NCBI GenBank assembly: GCA_963920765.1
Contig: OY987251.1
Span: 2,854,501 to 2,918,500 of the forward strand
Source: Ulota crispa
Taxonomy: Eukaryota > Streptophyta > Bryopsida > Orthotrichales > Orthotrichaceae
DNA: 64,000 nucleotides
Direction of reading: 5' to 3'
The position numbers and the translations under genes were made by a program. Below, piece after piece: positions 1 through 10,017 of this stretch (position 1 is the first letter of the stretch; every line of letters starts with the position of its first letter). The notes beneath the pieces are model-generated. The model worked only from the letters and a program-made list of their open reading frames with translations, made no database searches and was not told the origin of the DNA.

Positions 1-3000
1 ATGGTCGGCGGCATTCTGCTCCTGCAGGTGCTGCGGTGGGTGAATTTGGGGGTGAACCCTTTAGTGGCGCGCTGGTGGGGGTTCCTTTTCCTCGGCGTCA
101 TCCCCGGGGTAGGCACCGCGCTTCTGCTTCTGTCGGAGGATGTCTCGCAGCTCGAGGCTGAAGCTTGGGCGGATCGTCCCAATGAAGCCCTCGATTCGGG
201 CTCCGATGACGACGACGACAAGGAAGGAATCACGCTTTTACCTATCAAGATCGACCAGGATTTCGACAGCCGGTTGCCGAAGGAGCTCAGAGTGCTTCGC
301 ATTCCCGAGCATGAGAACAATATTTCCGAAGAGTATTATTCCTCACCACGATGGTCGTCACGAGGGGCTTCACCACGATCCACGCCGCGAGGCTCCCCGC
401 GGCATGTAGATCGCGGGGGGTTACGCGACATGATTACGAACAATAACAACAGCCCTGGTAGACTTGCAACGAGTTTGAAACACGGGAGCAGCCCACTTCG
501 TGACCACCACCACGTGGTCATCGACGACGGCGAGGACGTGCGGCGTTGGAAAGAAAGCGAGGAGGTGCCGTGGCTGCCAACCTGCGACACCGACAGCGAT
601 GGGGACGACGGCGAGACGTTCAAAATGTCTGTGGCATGGCGCACCGTGCGGATGGGCATTGGCAGCGGATGCCTCTGGTTCCTCACGCACTGGCTCTTCA
701 CGGCGCCCACCACGGTCGCGCGCTGGCTGGGCGTGTCCGTCATATGGGCAGGTCCGCTCGTGATCAGTACCCTGGGCCTCGGCATGGTGCTCGCCGCGGA
801 GGCCGCGAGGTCTGTTTGGTTGAAGCGCGTCCACGGCTTGTTGGCCTGGCTGGTTGCGCTTCTGGGTGCCTTGCTGATGATGCTCGGGTCGACGGCGTTT
901 GCAGTCACGGGCGCGGTGCTGCTGGTGTTGATGCTGCCGTCCATGTGGGTGATGATGGCGAGGAATGTCGTCGGAGTTTACCCTGGTGTGGCATTGGCGT
1001 TGAACTCGGGTGTCTACTTGGGCTTGGTGGTGTGGAGCACTGCGCTTGTTGCGTACGAGTTTGTGCCTGGCGCCATGGTCGTGCGTGGCACTCGCGGGAT
1101 TTTGCTAGGATGCTCGGTTGCTGGCGTCGGCCTTGGGCTTGGCTGCGGGCCGGACGTCACCAACTCGGAGCGAAGAGCGTGTGGGGCGAGGCTGGGTGTT
1201 GCTGTGAGAATCTCGAGGGGTAGCGGTGTTCCTGGACGCCAGGTAATCAATTCAATCAACCTAATTGCACTGCACTGCTGTTTTCTCCCATGTTTCATTA
1301 TTCTATTCTCTGCCCAATTTATATATTGCACATTTCTTAGCACCTGTCATGTCTTGTACACATCGGATTGGTCAGTTTTCACAATTTCACATCTGCAAGA
1401 AGAGCATTTCACCCCAAAGTAGTCTCATTAGAGACTGAGGGTTAAATGTATAACATCTCACTTCTGCTTGCCAGAATTTGGATGTCTCAATTCCCGGAGT
1501 TTGTTGGGTATAGTTTAATGGGAAAAATTCATGGATACCCCTGAAGTTTGCAATAATTTCATAGATACCCCTGCTTTTTCAGAAATTTCACAAATACCCT
1601 TGGACCAAAATTTTCAGGTGTTTTTTTTGTTGTGCATGCCACTTCCCTTCTTCCTTTGTACGCATGCATAACACGAAAGTAGTGTGCGCATAAAGGGAGA
1701 AGGAAGTGAGATGCACAACAAAACAAACGCCTGAAATTTTTGATTCAAGGGTATTTGTGAAATTTCTGAAAAAGCAGGGGTATCTATGAAAATATGGCAA
1801 ACTTCAGGGGTATCCATGAAATTTTCCCATCAATCAATCAACCTAACTGCACTGCACTGCTCTTTTCTCTCATGCAGTCCACGTTTCATTATTCTTCACT
1901 CTGCCCTCTCTAACAAATTGCACATTTCTCAGCACCTGTCATGTTTTGTACACATCTGATTGGTCAGTTTTCACAATTTCACATCTGCAAGGAGAGCATT
2001 TCACCCCAAGATAATATCATTAGAGACTGAGGGTTAAATGTATAATATGTCACTTCTGCTTGCCAGAAGTCGGATGTCTTAATTCCCGGAGTTTGTTGGG
2101 TATAATTTAATTCATACATAATATTCTTGAAGACCTGCTTGAGCACCCGTGAAATCACCAAAGGAATCCCGATTCTGATTTGTGAGCAATCTTGAGTGCT
2201 TGCAAAGGCCATGGTGGTTCATGTTGAAGTTTCTTCTCAATCAGTTCTGTTTGTATGTGCACTCGTTGATAATGATCGTATGCCTGGCAATGGAATTATA
2301 CGTTGCTTCAAAAGTTGCCCAGTGCTTCAGTATTTCGAGTGCTCCAGATTTCTTTCTGTTGCAAGCTTTATACTACTCTGGAATGGTATGTTCTGGGAAT
2401 GTTTAACAGAGGGTTGGTTCATGTGCGCAGGCACTTGGGTGTTTGATGGGTATTGTTGGAGTGATGGTAGTGGTTGGCTTGAGCATGCGCTTGCACCCTG
2501 GACCGTCATGGAGAGGTGTCAGTCCTGAGCTTCGGGTGCTCAACTTCAACATACAGCAAGGATTCAGCAGGAGCGGCAGCGTGAATTACGACTCGATCTA
2601 CAACATGCTTGATGCTGAGCGACCTCACATTACCACGTTTGCCACTACCTGCCCTTCTCTCTCATTCTGTTCGAGCTTTTCATTCTTCCTTTCCTCTCTG
2701 ATTCCACTTCAAGATCACTCAGTTTTTTTATTAGCGAAACATGTACATGATTATGCCAACTTTAGGGTGACGGTTTTTGTTGGATTTGTGTTCCAGGCTA
2801 CAGGAGACAGACACCATGCACATCGTTCATGGGAACTTGGACTTGGTAAGCGATGATTTGAAATTTGTCCTCAGTCCAGGGACTTCAGATAGGGTCTTCA
2901 CGATAATCAGACTTCCCCGTGAATCATGTTCTCTATCTTTAGTCACAGTGATCACGTGGAAGCCTTTCCATTCCTTGCTACATGGGGGAGGCCAGTGTAA

Positions 3001-4878
3001 AATCTCGGAGACCATTGGGAGTTCTTCTCCATACAAGAAGATTCTCGTTATGATGTCGTCTAAGAGTTCCTCAAACAGTTTAATTTTGTTGAAAACTACC
3101 GTGCCGCTTTTGTGTTTAAAGGTAGCAACACTCAGAAGCGTGAACTAAGGATTTTGGAGTACGGAAAATCAATCGATGAACTTTGAAAAGAAATATTGTC
3201 AAGTTAGGAAGAGGAAACCCTAAAATATTGGCATCAATTTCAAAGTTCCAATTGCAAGCATTTGTTCACAAAGATATTTTTCAAAGTGTCAAAAATCGCT
3301 AAACATGCATAGTTGTGAGTAGGAGATTCTAAAACAGAAAGACGCTTAGTTAGTGAAGTCTTTAGTTGTGTGCTCATTCAATCATAATACTACCTTGGGG
3401 AGTTCTTAAATAGCCAATTGGGGCTCTCAAAACTGTCATGCCATGCCAGTCACCCATAACCATCACTTAGTCACCCATAACCAATTTTTTTTTCTATTTA
3501 TTAGTCATTGACACAAGGTGCAAAAGTACGTAACCCTAATGGGATGGGGACACTCATGGAGAGGGGGTGTCACTACCTTAAGGTAGTTTGCTCTAAATGC
3601 AACCCTTTCATGTAAAGCATGCCATACTTGGGTAGCTCAAGAATGGACATGAAGTGGTCCTTGTAAATTATTGCAAGAGCCAATCACACCCCTTGGTTTC
3701 TTCTCATCTCTTTACAAGTTGCAAAGGTTTATGAAAGGTCTAGAGTCACAAATAGGTGTCTACTATAAAAGTAAATTTTTTTGAAAAATCATCAAACAAT
3801 TCAATATTGCTTTGAACAATATGAAAAAAACTGTCTTACACTTAGCCATCCATTTCTCTCTTTGCCTGAAAATTATACAAAAAAAACTTTTATGTCTTGG
3901 AAGCCCATGAAAAGGCAGATTAGATCAGCCCTTAAAGAGACGGTTATCGAGCATACTACCTTACAATCATCCTTTTCAGCTTTGGTATGAGCTTGAGATG
4001 ATCGTTGCTTGTGTACGACAAAAAACTTTCATGTCTTGGAAGCCCATGCCATGAAAAGGCAGATCAGTGACGGTTTTCGAGCATACTACCTTACAGTCAT
4101 CCTTTTCAGCTTTGGTATGAGGTTGAGATGATCGTTGATTGTGTGTACTTGTTGACCTGCCTGCCTGCAGATTGATTTCTGGGCAACCAAGCTGAAGTTG
4201 TACAGCTGGTACGCACCGGCAACGAAAGCGGATACGTGGGGGTGTGCAATACTGTCAACGCAGAGGCTAATCCACGGGGACAAGCGGGTGCTTCCATCGC
4301 CACGTGGAGAGAATGCGTGCTTCCAGCAAGCGGAGTTCGACTTCCGGGGCAAGCGTGTGCAAGTGATGAACACGCATTTCGGAGTGCTGGCCTCGGACAT
4401 TCAGCTGCAAGCAGCTGCCATTGCAAGCGCAGGTTTAAGATAACAGCAGTTCCTTTTCATATGTGGGCACCTGATGTATATAAAGGTTCACCTACTCTGG
4501 TTACAGCATTCTTTTCTATCGCACCTAAAATATCTATTCTTGCCAATATGGTACGTGTTTTTATTTATAGTTTCTATGATCCAACATGGCAACAACTACT
4601 CTTTTTTTGCAGTGAATCTGACGAAGCCGTTGGTTTTGTCCGGGGACTTCAACATGGCGCCCTTGTCAGCTCCGTACAACACCACGGCGGCATCTGGCGT
4701 CCTGGACAGCCGGGTGGCTCCAAACGGACCCTGGCAGGGCCCTGCAGATCGTGACCCCGGTGCCGGCCTGGTGTTCTCCTCCCCACCGCTGAAATGCGTG
4801 TCGTGGACGGAGCCCCGCTACGACCAGGCCATGACCTCTGACGGGTATCCCATTGTCGCTGCTTTCAACTTCGTTTAA
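1..4878 (+). CDS. Membrane protein with C-terminal CWH43/PGAP2IP-like EEP domain, 5 exons (5' end probably partial)
   Basis: Exons read as 1-1242, 2431-2636, 2797-2845, 4171-4432 and 4613-4878; all introns are GT-AG and the phases match, giving 674 codons. Exon 1 encodes several hydrophobic segments around an acidic, Ser/Arg-rich loop (about residues 50-205). Exons 2-5 encode the EEP fold: LNFNIQQG (Asn454), LQETDT (Glu486), NTHFG (His568), GDFN (Asp598/Asn600). This order and the membrane-EEP fusion match the CWH43 C-terminal/PGAP2IP family, which acts in GPI-anchor lipid remodelling in fungi and animals; the plant role is inferred. The last catalytic motif, normally SDH, reads SDG (Gly664). 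The ATG at base 1 coincides with the window edge, so upstream membrane segments may be missing. Confidence is high for the family and exon structure, low for activity. Confidence 0.85.
1244..2112. repeat. Tandem duplication (about 275 bp) inside intron 1, copies split by a MITE
   Basis: Bases 1244-1519 and 1829-2112 are two diverged copies of one segment. Both contain the same ordered blocks, such as CACATTTC(T)TAGCACCTGTCAT, GATTGGTCAGTTTTCACAA and TTCCCGGAGTTTGTTGGGTA. A foldback MITE lies exactly between them. Intron 1 runs from 1243 to 2430. Confidence 0.85.
1520..1828. mobile_element. Foldback MITE with about 130-bp terminal inverted repeats
   Basis: The left end GGGAAAAATTCATGGATACC is matched in reverse complement by the right end GGTATCCATGAAATTTTCCC. 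Inverted similarity continues inward about 130 bp through two more ATTTCA(T/C)..ATACCCCTG-type modules, so the transcript would form a long hairpin. No clear target duplication is visible because the element sits at the joint of the intron-1 tandem repeat. It has no coding capacity. The superfamily is not certain; ends of this kind are often Mutator-like. Confidence 0.8.
3884..4147. repeat. Tandem duplication of the 3' end of intron 3
   Basis: Two copies of a roughly 125-135-bp segment lie head to tail (about 3884-4019 and 4020-4147). Each starts with CTTT(T/C)ATGTCTTGGAAGCCC and ends near GAGATGATCGTTG. The second copy runs up to the acceptor of exon 4 at 4170. Intron 3 spans 2846-4170; its remainder (2846-3880) is AT-rich with no recognised element. 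Confidence 0.8.
4434..4613 (+). other. nad2 (fragment): Nuclear copy of mitochondrial DNA: nad2 fragment forming intron 4
   Basis: Read in the frame starting at 4434, this stretch encodes about 60 residues of NADH dehydrogenase subunit 2, including FKITAVPFHMWAPDVY, AFFSIAPKISILAN, FIYSFYDPTWQQ and LLFFCS. It has no stop codon. It occupies intron 4 (4433-4612) almost base for base: the donor GT precedes or overlaps the Phe codon, and the acceptor AG lies within the final Ser codon AGT, after a natural T-rich run. The host exons on either side continue the EEP domain without a gap. The identification comes from recognising the family motifs, not from a search. Confidence 0.88.
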
Positions 4879-5760
4879 CGCCCAAACTGGAACTTGCTGC
4901 TCCTTAACCCTAAGCCCTAAACTCTAAACTCACTGGGGATATTTTCTCTCCTTTCCTGCTCCCCAGAGCAATCCCGTGCTGTTCCAAGCGAGGAGATCAC
5001 AGTGCAGCCATGACTTTTCTCTTTGCTCGGATCTTGCCTTGTCATGTTGTCCTAGGTCCCATTCATTGCAGAGCCGTCTTTTGTTTCAACCAGAGCCCGT
5101 ACCTGCAGCAGGTATCCAGCTCAATCTCCCTCCCCCCATAGCCATGCCTTGTAGACAAGGGCGGAGAATTAGGGTTTCCAATCTTCCCCAGGCAAAAGTG
5201 GTGCAGGATTAGGGTTTTCCAATCCTCCTCAGGCAAGAGTTAGTGGTGCAGGGTTTGGGTTAATTGCAATGCTCCTTAGGCAAGAGTTAGTGGTGCAGGG
5301 TTTAGGGTTTATTGCAATGCTCCTCCCTTTCACTTTGTCTTTGCCTGCCTGCTGTTTCAGAGCTGGAGACTCTGTTTTAGTCGGTGAGTTTTTGGACCCG
5401 TTACTGTACTATACAATTTGAGAGGTGAGGTTGACACTGAGTTTGGTGTGAAGGGAAGGACCGCGTGCGCTTGAATGCCACTTGGAGGGGCTTGAACGTG
5501 GTTTGAGGATACACTCAGCCTCTTTGCAACTGTATTAGTTGTACCATGCCGACTCGGTAATGCAGGAAGTGCAGGAGTTGCAGAAATTATGGAAATGGAA
5601 GGGTTTTTTTGTAATCATTTTTCGTTTTCTACTCGGAGTTGTAGTCGTAGATTTCCATCATTTCTGCCAAGGATGTAAGGCGAGTTTACTTCTTTTTTTC
5701 CATTTTAGTTTAGTTTCGAAGAATAATGGCGTTGAGTTGGATTAGTATCAATTTTTTTTC
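4879..5760 (+). other. Likely 3' UTR and downstream flank of the EEP gene
   Basis: No credible ORF is present. It contains telomere-like CCCTAAAC-type words (4899-4925) and a short tandem repeat (5160-5325). A possible poly(A) context (TTTAATAAGTAATG) lies near 5763. The 3' end of the transcript cannot be fixed from the sequence. Confidence 0.35.
5160..5325. repeat. Short tandem repeat, three units of about 55 bp
   Basis: Three successive units share GGCAAGAG(TTA)GTGGTGCAGG followed by (A/T)TTAGGGTTT and CAATGCTCCT. They lie just downstream of the EEP stop codon and look like simple local duplication. Confidence 0.7.
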
Positions 5761-7225
5761 GATTTAATAAGTAATGTAGTCTCGTAGTTTTTGGACCACT
5801 TGTGAAGTGTGGAGTGGAGTGGAAGCACGCTATTTGTTCTCATTTAAGCGTGGTTTGCAGATGCCTGTGAGATTTGAATTTGGAGCTGGTTTTTTCTTCT
5901 AACAAATGGAAGGTGTTTGGGAATGGGTTTTGTTTGTTGTGTCTTTTCTTTTTTTTGTTATTTTGGTGAGGTAATACAGGTTAGGCAACGTTAGTTTTCT
6001 TCCCTTGGGTAATGCTGAGAAATAAATAAAAGTCCAATTTTTAAGGCTTTCAAGTCCAAATCTTGTGGTTGTGTGCCTTATAACTTATCTTTTAGGATTG
6101 TATTGCATAAGTGTGTTGACGGCATGTGAATTTTTTTTGACCACTTGGGTTTCCTTCTTTCCTTTTTTGTGATTGTCAAAGTTGCCTCTTGATTCAACAT
6201 TAAATCTTTTGTAGGGATGATTTTTGAACCACAATTTGCATCTCAAATTTTAAACTAAATTGAAACAATATTGAAACAATAAGAAAACTTAGCTAGTGCC
6301 ATGCAATCTTCTTTCAATGCCATATTGAAATAATGATCTTTGGAACAATTGAAAAACATTGCAAAAATATTACATTCTTGCCTTCTGCCCCATTTGCACT
6401 TAGGCATTTGTAAAGAGCGCTATGAAAAACTTCTGAAATTTAGGATCTCATAATCTCAGTGGCGTTCACACTTCATAGGGCTTTCGTACTTTTGCTAAGT
6501 GCCACCAAGGCAATATATTGATGGTGACTAGCGAGGGTTCCCACTAGGTTTTTGTTTTTTTCATTTTACAAGGGTAGACTAAGAATGACTGGCCCCCACC
6601 AATGCAAGTTGGTAAGGAAAAAATGGACATAACTAGATAGAATTGTTGACACATGGACTCTCATCCATGAACTATATTAGTATTAGTAAATTTCATCCAA
6701 AATTTAGTGAATCTTGTGTTGGCTTGGGGAAGGATTAATTGGTGATTTCATCCATATATCCATTGTATTTTTTCAGTGTTATGGTAGCCAGTGACCATAT
6801 GAGTTAAGATCTAGGCAAATTTTAGTTAGAAAAAAGAACTCTAGTTTGCATCACCTAAGATAATAAGTGAGTATTTTTGCTTTTTTCCCCTTGTGGGTAG
6901 TTGTGCCTCACTTGAGATTCAGTCTCACTTAACCCCTAAATGCCCGCGGGTTTTCTTGAGCTTCTAAGAACTTTCTCTAAATTGAACAAAAAGCCAACTA
7001 CATTTTGATAAGTTGTATCATTCAATTTTTCTTAAATTATAACCATTCAAATTCAAACTAGTTGTGTTAACAACCACATAGGAAAAGAAAATATCACAAT
7101 ATTACTTATGGAATAAAAGTTTATAATGTTTGATCATGAGGTTGTTAAAATTGTGAAAGTGACTTGACGTCTTTCAATCCTCTTTTCACATGTCAAATCT
7201 AAAAAGCTGGTCTTTACATCAAGTA
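5761..7225. other. AT-rich intergenic sequence without recognised features
   Basis: Both strands are stop-rich with no credible coding exon, RNA gene or transposon ends. I see only scattered poly-T runs. Confidence 0.5.
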
Positions 7226-7229
7226 GAGC

Positions 7230-7486
7230 TTAGAAAGCAACCTTTGATTTTGGGTCCAAGCCCTCCGGGGGCATAATTTGACTTTTATAGAATCAAAGGC
7301 TGGACATCCAAGCCGGACCCTTCCTGCTCCCCATGGCAATGGAACCGGAGGCCCATCCAAGTTGACCATGGGCAAAGGAAGAAAAAATCTTGAAATCTTC
7401 ACGACCCGTAGATTTGGAAAGCAACCTCCGATTTTGGGTCCAAGCTGTCCAGGGATGTAGTTTGACTTTTGCAAAATCAAAGGCTA
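7230..7486. repeat. Local duplication of a 72-bp segment
   Basis: Bases about 7230-7302 and 7415-7487 share GAAAGCAACCT(T/C)(T/C)GATTTTGG, then GGTCCAAGC, TTTGACTTTT and AATCAAAGGCT. The intervening 110 bp is unique. No function is apparent. Confidence 0.7.
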
Positions 7487-7591
7487 AGATAGACGTACCC
7501 AATAGCAAGCGTTTAAGAATTCCAACCCTATATACTTACATTATTCATTTTAGTACATAGAGGTCGGAATTTAAACACGCTCGCTAATGGG

Positions 7592-7909
7592 TAAGGTAGG
7601 AGCACCCGTAAACATCAAACTAAGGGTTTTGAACATGATGACTATTAATAAACATCTAGAAAATTAAAAGACCCTATTAGGAACAGAAAAATAATGAGTT
7701 CGCACTTTTGAATGTATTATTTGGATATTGTGAGAATATGTTGTGAATTTTCAAAGAGAAAAATGCCATTGCACCCATAACCACTCTTAAGATTTCATGT
7801 TCACATGTTGTACATCCTTATCATTACATCTATTCACTTCCCCAGATTTTTCAAGATTTCAGAAGTGACAATTATGGGGACACTGACGCTTATGGGTGTT
7901 CCTACCTTA
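7592..7909. mobile_element. MITE of the TAAGGTAG family, copy 1
   Basis: The left end TAAGGTAGGAGCACCCGTAA pairs with the right end TTATGGGTGTTCCTACCTTA as a terminal inverted repeat. The 318-bp element is non-coding and is about 80% similar to the copy at 9624-9934 in the same orientation. The flanks show no convincing target duplication, so the superfamily is left open. Confidence 0.75.
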
Positions 7910-7920
7910 TGTCTATCTTA

Positions 7921-8042
7921 GGGTATGTTCACACTTGATATTAAGAGGAGTATTAGTGGAGGAAAATTAGATGCATTTAGATGCACCTTTAGACTACAGT
8001 CATACTGGTAATACCTCTCCTAACACCAAGTGTGAACATACC
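7921..8042. mobile_element. Tourist/Harbinger-type MITE, 122 bp, with TTA target duplication
   Basis: The ends GGGTATGTTCACACTTG and CAAGTGTGAACATACC are inverted repeats. TTA flanks both sides (7918-7920 and 8043-8045), the 3-bp target duplication expected of PIF/Harbinger-derived Tourist elements. There is no coding capacity. It lies 12 bp from the preceding MITE. Confidence 0.85.
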
Positions 8043-8944
8043 TTAGTCGTACAGGCCTGACCCCTCCAGTCCAGCCCCCACGGAACGGTATCCTTCGGTT
8101 TGGAAGTCTGCCCAATAGAGAGACCCTCCAAATGACAGCTGGCAATGGAGCAGTGTTTTCGTCGCGTCGGACTCGATCTTCGTCGGTGCTCCGGAGGTCT
8201 GGTCGGATGGACGGGTTTGTTAGGCAAGCTCTGGCGTCTTCAGGCACCAGATCCTGACTGGCACAAAAACCTTCGAAGTTTCGAAGTTCTCGTTCTAAAA
8301 CTGTGTTAGGGTTTCTTCGAGGTCGGAGAGGGCATGGTATTGGCGACTCATTCCTGGTGTGAGTGAGTGTGACAGCAACGTGGGTGGGCCATCTATACCG
8401 GCGAGCTCAGCGAAATCTCGAGAGCCAGCGGGTGAAATCGTGAGGGGATTGCTGCATGTGGAGCTTCTCGGCGGAATCCAGTGTTGTCCAAGGTGAGTGT
8501 CCTGCAGTACCTCGCCACCTTCACCACACGGCTTCATGGAAATCTCTGTGCTTCCTCTTTTGTTCACAGAAGACATTCAAAATAGCTTGATTTGTGGTTG
8601 CTGCAGTAAAACGTATTTTGGATGAAGTGGCATTAGCTTTTTTTTTTTCTAACCAAAAAATGGTTGAGTAGCAAGAATGTCTACATTTTTTTTACAGATG
8701 TAAAGTTGGATGCTTTCAACCTTTCATCAAATCTAAATCTCATGATAATTTTGTGAGAACTTAGAATATTGCACTACTAAGGTGAGGCGAACTCTGAAAA
8801 CTGGGCTCCTACTTCCACACCCATGTACATATTTTATATTTTTTCGAAAAATACTGTAGAACAATTAGCCACACCAAAGCAAAAAAGCTATAATTAGAAC
8901 AAAATAATTTCACTGGGTTGCTGTTGTCAGGCTTGGGTAATTCC

Positions 8945-9030
8945 GTTCAAGTGTGTCGGTATTGGGAGAGGGTTTACGGTTTAGGGTAAACCCTAAACCG
9001 CTCAAGTGTGTCGGTATTGGAAGAGGATTT
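8945..9030. repeat. Tandem duplication with telobox hairpin
   Basis: TCAAGTGTGTCGGTATTGG occurs twice about 55 bp apart (8948 and 9002). Between them, 8977-9000 is an inverted repeat of CGGTTTAGGG with CCCTAAACCG around a 4-base loop, i.e. two head-to-head telobox motifs. Teloboxes are common in plant leaders and promoters; this one lies in the presumed GRAS 5' UTR intron. Confidence 0.6.
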
Positions 9031-9623
9031 TTTTTTCCGACAGGATGTCAAGCGCTCTTTTGTCATCGTTTTGTTTATGGCGGGTGTACATTGTTGACGA
9101 AATTATTGTGCCAGGCTGTTGGTAGTAATTGTTGCAAAGGTCCATGGCGCTCGTCTTGATATAGTTTTATCGTTCATTACTTTGTGTGAGATTCATCGTT
9201 GAGCCTGCTGGAGGAGAGGTCTGGCTTGGATGTGAGGTTTTTCGTGAACGCTTTGGTGTTTCAGTGGGACAATTAGGGTCGGATTTGGCCTTGGGGAGAG
9301 CAACTGGGATTGGGAGTGTTAGGTGGCTCTCTAGACTTTGCTGTTGTCAAGCAATTGTGTGAAGGTTGACGATGATGTTCTGGCAGTCTGCTTTTTTTTG
9401 TGTAACTTGATTCGTTGGTTGATTCTGTTCCGGGCTGGTTGAAATTTGTCATTCTTGGACTGGTTAAGGCTGTCTGGTACTCAGTCGTTTGTTTGGGCAC
9501 TCAAAGTTTCTAACTTTTCATCATCTCAAACACAATCAAGGTCGCTACTTCTCGTGTTTACGTGCTTTGAGAAGTACCGCTTACGGTTCTCAAAGTGTCC
9601 ATGCCGTTGAATATTGTGATCAG

Positions 9624-9934
9624 TAAGGTAGCAGCACTCATAACCGTCAAATTAAGGGTTTTGAACATGATGATTATTAATAAACATCTAGCAAATTGTA
9701 AAAGGATCCTATTAGGAAGAGAAAAAATGATGAGTTTGCAGTTTCACAAATGTATTATTTGGATACTGTGAGAGTAAGTTGTGAATTTTTAAAGAGCAAA
9801 CTGCCATTGCACCCATAACCAACACTAAGGTTTCATGTTCACATGTTATACATCCTTGTAATTACATCTATTCACTTCCACAGATTCTCCAAGATTTCAG
9901 AGGTGATGGTTATGGGCACAGTGTTGCTACCTTA
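9624..9934. mobile_element. MITE of the TAAGGTAG family, copy 2
   Basis: The element begins TAAGGTAGCAGCACTCATAA and ends GGTTATGGGCACAGTGTTGC followed by TACCTTA, again an inverted repeat. The interior aligns along its length with 7592-7909 (shared GGGTTTTGAACATGATGA, TGTATTATTTGGATA, GCCATTGCACCCATAACCA). It lies about 80 bp upstream of the GRAS start acceptor. Confidence 0.75.
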
Positions 9935-10017
9935 GTAGCAAATTCAACCAGAGGCTCTTTTTTTCAATGCTTATTATAAACTTGAGAGAAAACTGATTTG
10001 TTTTTTTCCAGGCTAGT

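Larger units (their letters stand above)
8190..10017 (+). promoter_or_regulatory. Probable 5' UTR exon and 5' UTR intron of the GRAS gene
   Basis: A GC-richer stretch at about 8050-8490 ends in a good donor, CCAAG/GTGAGT (8490/8491). A polypyrimidine tract with TTTTTCCAG ends at about 10012, six bases before the GRAS ATG. This implies a leader intron of about 1.5 kb containing a MITE (9624-9934) and a telobox hairpin (8977-9000). No TATA box was assigned. This is inference from splice signals only. Confidence 0.4.

Noticed and set aside
336-1343. Minus-strand reading frames opposite exon 1 of the EEP gene
   Set aside because: They are GC-rich shadow frames with no domain signal; the plus strand has consistent exons and motifs.
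4236-4754. One continuous frame joining EEP exon 4, the nad2 fragment and exon 5
   Set aside because: The frame before and after nad2 is not the EEP frame; the conserved motifs require splicing from 4432 to 4613.
4895-5320. CCCTAAAC and AGGGTTT words as an interstitial telomere
   Set aside because: The words are scattered and irregular, not an array; they fit teloboxes or chance.
5539-9500. Assorted short frames of 60-90 codons between the two genes
   Set aside because: Composition and frame choice look random, with no splice context or domain signal.
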